Of a stretch of DNA of 16,953 nt, positions 14,034 to 16,953 are shown one piece after another; position 1 is the first letter of the stretch, and every line of letters starts with the position of its first letter. Origin of the DNA: an uncultured Ruminococcus sp. (GTDB lineage: Bacteria; Bacillota; Clostridia; Oscillospirales; Acutalibacteraceae); contig CADBRK010000129.1 in assembly GCA_902797065.1 (NCBI GenBank), forward strand, positions 1 through 16,953, read 5' to 3'. A program made the position numbers and the translations under genes. The notes beneath the pieces are model-generated. The model did no database searches and was not told the origin of the DNA. It saw only the letters and a list, made by a program, of their open reading frames with translations.

Positions 14034-14155
14034 AATTTTTACCTCCATATAATAAAAATATCTCCGCCCGGAAAAGCGAACGGAGATAACGACATGTTAA
14101 GTATTATTATCGTTCTTCTCCGTCAGACGCGCTTTCGGGTCAGAAAACAAATTCC
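14034..14155 (-). promoter_or_regulatory. Attenuator-like 5' leader of the hyd operon
   Basis: Between the promoter and the first gene lies a roughly 120-base leader with two mutually exclusive folds. In the first, TATCTCCG pairs with CGGAGATA as a terminator. In the second, CCCGAAAGCG (14130-14139) pairs with CGCTTTTCCGGG (14067-14078, two bulged bases), while inside it ACGGAGA (14117-14123) pairs with TCTCCGT (14080-14086) and AACGA (14110-14114) with TCGTT (14088-14092). The second fold uses the 5' arm and the loop of the terminator, so it would act as an antiterminator. I do not recognise a known riboswitch class. Confidence 0.65.
14050..14088 (-). terminator. Terminator hairpin inside the hyd leader
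   Basis: On the minus strand TATCTCCG (14081-14088) pairs with CGGAGATA (14059-14066), 8 bp around a 14-base loop, followed by TTTTTATTAT. It ends just before the ribosome site of the first gene, so it would switch the whole operon off unless disrupted. Confidence 0.72.
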
Positions 14156-14162
14156 AATAATA

Positions 14163-14191
14163 ATATTATCACAATTTTTATTGAAAGTCAA
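14163..14191 (-). promoter_or_regulatory. Sigma-A promoter of the hyd operon
   Basis: On the minus strand TTGACT (14186-14191) and TAATAT (14163-14168) with a 17-base spacer. It sets the transcript start near 14155 and hence the leader length of about 120 bases. Confidence 0.65.
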
Positions 14192-14304
14192 CAATAAGAT
14201 AACGATTTACAAAAAGAATCATAAAGTGCTATAGTAATATTTAATTAAATAATCGAATAATTACTATAACTTTTTGTAACATTAACAGAATTATTTCAGC
14301 TTGC

Positions 14305-14332
14305 TTGATTATTCGCCGTAAAATGATATAAT
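14305..14332 (+). promoter_or_regulatory. Probable sigma-A promoter of the lipoprotein-peroxiredoxin pair
   Basis: TATAAT at 14327-14332 is a perfect -10 box; TTGATT at 14305-14310 with a 16-base spacer is a modest -35 box. It diverges from the hyd promoter; the AT-rich 110 bases between them hold nothing else I can identify. Confidence 0.6.
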
Positions 14333-14401
14333 TAGAGTCAGAGGGGTATGCCCTTTTATCAAAAACGAATTATTATTTATGACACAGGAAGGTGCAATTC
14401 T

Positions 14402-15352
14402 ATGAAAGGAAAAGCTATAATCACAGCTGTCATTCTGATTATCGTGTTTATGCTGAGCGGCTGCGATATTCAGGAAGTCTCTGCGGGAACAGACGTATAT
14501 TCAAAGCCGCTGTTCAGCGACACATCAATAGATTCTCTCGCGTCGGGCACGGAAGTCGATGTAAGCCATAAGCATTCGGATTGGGACACCGGCAGCAATG
14601 AGACTGATTCGGATAACGAGAACAAAAGCGAAGCAAATAATTCTTCCGCTGCAAGCAGCACAGTAAGCTCAACGGAAGAAACAACGTTCTACTACTATTA
14701 TTACGAGAACGAGGAATCCGAAGCTTCAGAAAATGAGGAATCCTCCGAATCCGAAAGCGACAGCGAAAAGAACGATACCGACAGCGACAGCGAATCGGAC
14801 TCTGCAGCCGACCCGGATACGGATACCGATACATCAGAGGCAAGAGACAGCGAAACAACCGAAACAGACAGCAAGGATACACAGACAGACACGGAGAATA
14901 CAGACACCGAAACAACTTCTTTCGAGGAATCCGACCTTGAATTTGTGATCGCAGAATCAAGAATCAAGCTTGGCGATAATATATCCGATCACGAGGAAAT
15001 TCTCGGAGAACTTCTCCATATAACCGATACAAAGGACGCCGAGGGTGAGATCATCGGCAGATTGTACAGCTACGAGGATTTTTCGATAGATACCGTGTAC
15101 GATACGGAAAGCGGCGACGAAATTATTGCGGCGATAGAGATCTTCTCCGACAATATCGTTACCGAGAAGGATATAAAGATCGGCGACAGCATTCAGAAAG
15201 TCTATGATGTATACGGCAGCGACTGGATGAGATGTGAGGACGAATACCGATATTATATCGGCAACTCGTATATGTACTTCTATGTACAAAACGACATCGT
15301 TGCAAATATCGGATATAAAACAGACAAAGATATGGAGGATCAATATGCTTGA
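14402..15352 (+). CDS. Predicted lipoprotein with long acidic Ser/Asp/Glu linker and tandem C-terminal repeat domain
   Basis: Secreted lipoprotein of 316 aa. The signal peptide ends in lipobox LSGC with Cys21. A very acidic, low-complexity linker (Ser, Glu, Asp, Thr) runs from about 55 to 178 and includes a short Tyr run (FYYYYYENEE). The C-terminal domain of about 135 residues holds two similar halves, each opening with I-LGDxI (RIKLGDNISD and DIKIGDSIQK) followed by strands ending in Y.Y...; this pattern is common in Firmicute lipoproteins of unknown function. The start at 14402 follows AGGAAGGTG; the ATG at 14348 would give a poor signal peptide. Its last 8 bases overlap the peroxiredoxin gene. 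It resembles the lipoprotein at 2898 in plan, but the end domains differ. Confidence 0.82.
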   Translation: MKGKAIITAVILIIVFMLSGCDIQEVSAGTDVYSKPLFSDTSIDSLASGTEVDVSHKHSDWDTGSNETDSDNENKSEANNSSAASSTVSSTEETTFYYYYYENEESEASENEESSESESDSEKNDTDSDSESDSAADPDTDTDTSEARDSETTETDSKDTQTDTENTDTETTSFEESDLEFVIAESRIKLGDNISDHEEILGELLHITDTKDAEGEIIGRLYSYEDFSIDTVYDTESGDEIIAAIEIFSDNIVTEKDIKIGDSIQKVYDVYGSDWMRCEDEYRYYIGNSYMYFYVQNDIVANIGYKTDKDMEDQYA

Positions 15353-15803
15353 CGCAGGAATAAAAGCACCGTCGTTTGCGCTTCCCGACAGCAGCGGCAA
15401 TGTGCGTACTCTTGATGAATTCAAAGGAAAAAGAGTAATACTTTACTTCTACTCAAAAGACAACACAGCAGGCTGCACCAAGCAGGCGTGCGGCTTTGCG
15501 GAACTCTATCCGCAGTTTACCGAAAAGGACGCCGTGGTCATCGGCATCAGCAAAGACAGCGCAGCGTCGCACAAGAGATTTGCCGAAAAGTATGATCTTC
15601 CGTTTATTCTTTTATCCGACGCCGAACTTGAAGCCATCAAAGCGTACGACGTATGGCAGGAAAAGAAAAACTACGGCAAGGTAAGTATGGGCGTTGTCCG
15701 CACGACTTATCTTATCGACGGAAACGGCATTATTGAAAAGGTCTTTAAAAAAGTGAAGGCTGCAGATAACCCCCGACAGATGCTTGACGCACTCGGCGAA
15801 TGA
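15345..15803 (+). CDS. bcp: Thioredoxin-dependent peroxiredoxin, BCP/PrxQ type
   Basis: Cytosolic thiol peroxidase of 152 aa that reduces peroxides using thioredoxin. Seen are the opening LDAGIKAPSFALPDSSGN, LYFYSKDNTAGCTKQACGF with the peroxidatic Cys44 and the resolving Cys49 five residues on, VIGISKDS, FILLSDAE, and TYLIDGNGII. The family motif PxxxTxxC has Ser37 in place of Pro, a deviation; Thr41 and Cys44 are kept. The start at 15345 has GGAGG 6 bases upstream, inside the end of the lipoprotein gene, and overlaps that gene by 8 bases, so the two are translationally coupled. A longer in-frame start at 15234 would lie wholly inside the lipoprotein gene and is rejected. A strong terminator follows. 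Confidence 0.94.
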   Translation: MLDAGIKAPSFALPDSSGNVRTLDEFKGKRVILYFYSKDNTAGCTKQACGFAELYPQFTEKDAVVIGISKDSAASHKRFAEKYDLPFILLSDAELEAIKAYDVWQEKKNYGKVSMGVVRTTYLIDGNGIIEKVFKKVKAADNPRQMLDALGE

Positions 15804-15812
15804 ATACAATAC

Positions 15813-15843
15813 TTCCGGCTGTTTTGCAGTCGGAATTTTTTTT
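15813..15843 (+). terminator. Rho-independent terminator
   Basis: Stem TTCCGGCTG/CAGTCGGAA (15813-15821 with 15827-15835, one G-U pair), loop TTTTG, then eight Ts (15836-15843). Confidence 0.88.
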
Positions 15844-15885
15844 GAAACAAAAACTCATTCTTTTCGATAAAATCATTCCGTTTGA

Positions 15886-15914
15886 TTGACTTTAATATTG
15901 GAATGTGGTAAACT
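15886..15914 (+). promoter_or_regulatory. Possible sigma-A promoter of the transporter gene
   Basis: TTGACT at 15886-15891 and TAAACT at 15909-15914, spacer 17. The -10 box is weak. It leaves a leader of about 80 bases with no clear structure. Confidence 0.5.
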
Positions 15915-16000
15915 TAAAGTGATAAGGTTTTTGATTTTTTTATCATCGTATTTTGAAAAGGACTATAAACGCATCAGTAACAACAAGGAGGCTGCCCTTT

Positions 16001-16953
16001 ATGGGTATATCAAACGTATTTAACCTGTTTTGCGGTATAGCTTTGTTTATGTTCGGAATGTCGCTCATGTCGGACGGACTTAAACGTGTAGCGGGAAACA
16101 GACTTGAACTTCTTCTGGCAAAGCTTACAAACACTCCCGTCAAAGGTATTATCCTCGGAACAGGCGTTACCGCGATCATACAATCGTCCTCGGCAACCTC
16201 GGTTATGACTGTCGGATTCGTAAACTCCGGCATGATGAAATTCAGGCAGTCGATCGGTATTATCCTCGGTTCACTGCTCGGAACCAGCATCACCGGCTGG
16301 ATCATCGCATTATCTGAGATCGACGGCGTCGGACAATGGGCTTCGCTGCTGTCTACGACAACGATAACGGGGATAATCGCGATCATAGGATTTATCCTCA
16401 GGTCTTTCTCCAAAAGTCACTCAACCGTCGGCGATATTCTCCTCGGCTTTGTTGTGCTGATGGTAGGAATAAGCTCGATGAGTGAATCCGTAGCGCCGCT
16501 TAAAGAAAGCCCTGCGTTCATCAATCTGCTGACAATGTTTGCCAATCCTCTGGTAGGTATACTCGTCGGCGCACTGTTTACAGCCGTTCTGCAAAGCGCT
16601 TCGGCGTCTGTCGGTATTCTCCAGGCGCTGACCGCCACGGGCGCGATCGATTTTGCGACGGCGCTGCCCATATTATTCGGTATCTCGATAGGTGCGGCTG
16701 TTCCCGTACTTCTCTCCGCCCTTGCGGCAAGCATCGAGGGTAAACGCACAGCGTTTATTTATCTTCTGTCATCGGTACTCGGCGTTGTGATCTGCGGAGG
16801 CGGATTCTACATACTCAATTCATTATTCGCATTCTCGTTTACATCAATGACGATGAATGAATTCTCGATAGCCCTGGTGAACACGCTGTTCAGACTTGCC
16901 AACGTTCTGGTATTGTTCCCGTTTATCGGGCTGATGGATAAGCTCACCTGTAC
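16001..16953 (+). CDS. Na+/phosphate cotransporter family protein (NptA/PhoU-linked type), 5' part
   Basis: Membrane transporter, open to the window end (317 codons visible, no stop). It belongs to the Na/Pi-cotransporter family that moves phosphate with sodium; many bacterial members carry a PhoU-like C-terminal domain, which would lie beyond the edge. Seen are LFMFGMSLMSDGLKRVAGNR (15-34), the first signature QSSSATS (61-67), GIILGSLLGTSITGW (86-100) and the inverted-repeat counterpart QSASAS (198-203), i.e. the two QSS-type repeats that bind substrate and ion. About eight hydrophobic segments are visible. AAGGAGG (15985-15991) lies 9 bases before the ATG at 16001. Transport substrate is inferred from the family. 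Confidence 0.9.
   Translation, partial: MGISNVFNLFCGIALFMFGMSLMSDGLKRVAGNRLELLLAKLTNTPVKGIILGTGVTAIIQSSSATSVMTVGFVNSGMMKFRQSIGIILGSLLGTSITGWIIALSEIDGVGQWASLLSTTTITGIIAIIGFILRSFSKSHSTVGDILLGFVVLMVGISSMSESVAPLKESPAFINLLTMFANPLVGILVGALFTAVLQSASASVGILQALTATGAIDFATALPILFGISIGAAVPVLLSALAASIEGKRTAFIYLLSSVLGVVICGGGFYILNSLFAFSFTSMTMNEFSIALVNTLFRLANVLVLFPFIGLMDKLTC

Noticed and set aside
14039..14095. 18-codon leader peptide in the hyd leader
   Set aside because: No ribosome site precedes its ATG and it has no run of a regulatory amino acid; it overlaps the terminator stem by chance.
14348..14401. Earlier start for the lipoprotein at 14402
   Set aside because: The purine-rich stretch sits too close to that ATG and the extra residues would spoil the signal peptide.
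15915..15960. GATAA/TTATC hairpin in the leader of the transporter gene
   Set aside because: Five weak base pairs with a long loop; not distinguishable from chance in AT-rich sequence.
15943..16749. Two minus-strand open frames near the window end
   Set aside because: They are antisense to the Na/Pi-cotransporter gene, which has a strong ribosome site and both QSS-type motifs.

Overview
The window reads as chromosomal DNA of an anaerobic, low-to-mid GC Clostridium-class Firmicute, most like gut or rumen Ruminococcus and relatives (Oscillospiraceae). The reasons are a complete [FeFe]-hydrogenase maturation set (HydE, HydG, HydF and the small TM1266-type protein), membrane-anchored cohesin-like proteins, lipoproteins with long acidic Ser/Thr/Glu linkers, strong AGGAGG-type ribosome binding sites and textbook TTGACA/TATAAT promoters. 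The genus is an inference from gene content. No tRNA, rRNA, CRISPR array, insertion sequence or phage gene was seen.

Layout. 1-82: nested inverted repeats of unknown role. 243-1921 (+): three separately transcribed DUF4190-like small membrane proteins, each with a perfect consensus promoter; two have Gln/Asn/Tyr-rich tails. 1996-3587 (+): a divergent Lgt-family protein and an acidic-linker lipoprotein. 3643-7008 (-): a tight set of two single-pass cohesin-like surface proteins, an ABC ATPase that has lost its nucleotide-binding motifs, and a diacylglycerol-kinase-family lipid kinase. 7072-9727 (-): secG, then rsmA and an RsmF/NOP-type rRNA methyltransferase with their own promoter. 9801-10016 (+): the 3' remnant of what looks like a linear-amide C-N hydrolase (choloylglycine hydrolase family). 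10059-14033 (-): the hydrogenase maturation operon TM1266-hydE-hydG-hydF, led by a roughly 120-nt 5' leader that can fold into mutually exclusive terminator and antiterminator structures. 14402-15803 (+): a lipoprotein overlapping a BCP-type peroxiredoxin. 16001-end (+): the start of a Na+/Pi-cotransporter family protein, cut by the window edge.

How the genes fit together. The hyd genes build the 2Fe subcluster of the [FeFe] hydrogenase H-cluster; the hydrogenase itself is not in the window. The peroxiredoxin is consistent with oxidative-stress defence in an anaerobe, and much of the rest concerns the cell envelope (SecG, Lgt-like, lipoproteins, cohesin-like proteins, lipid kinase). The most interesting signals are the attenuator-like leader of the hyd operon and the motif-less ABC protein embedded in the cohesin-like operon.
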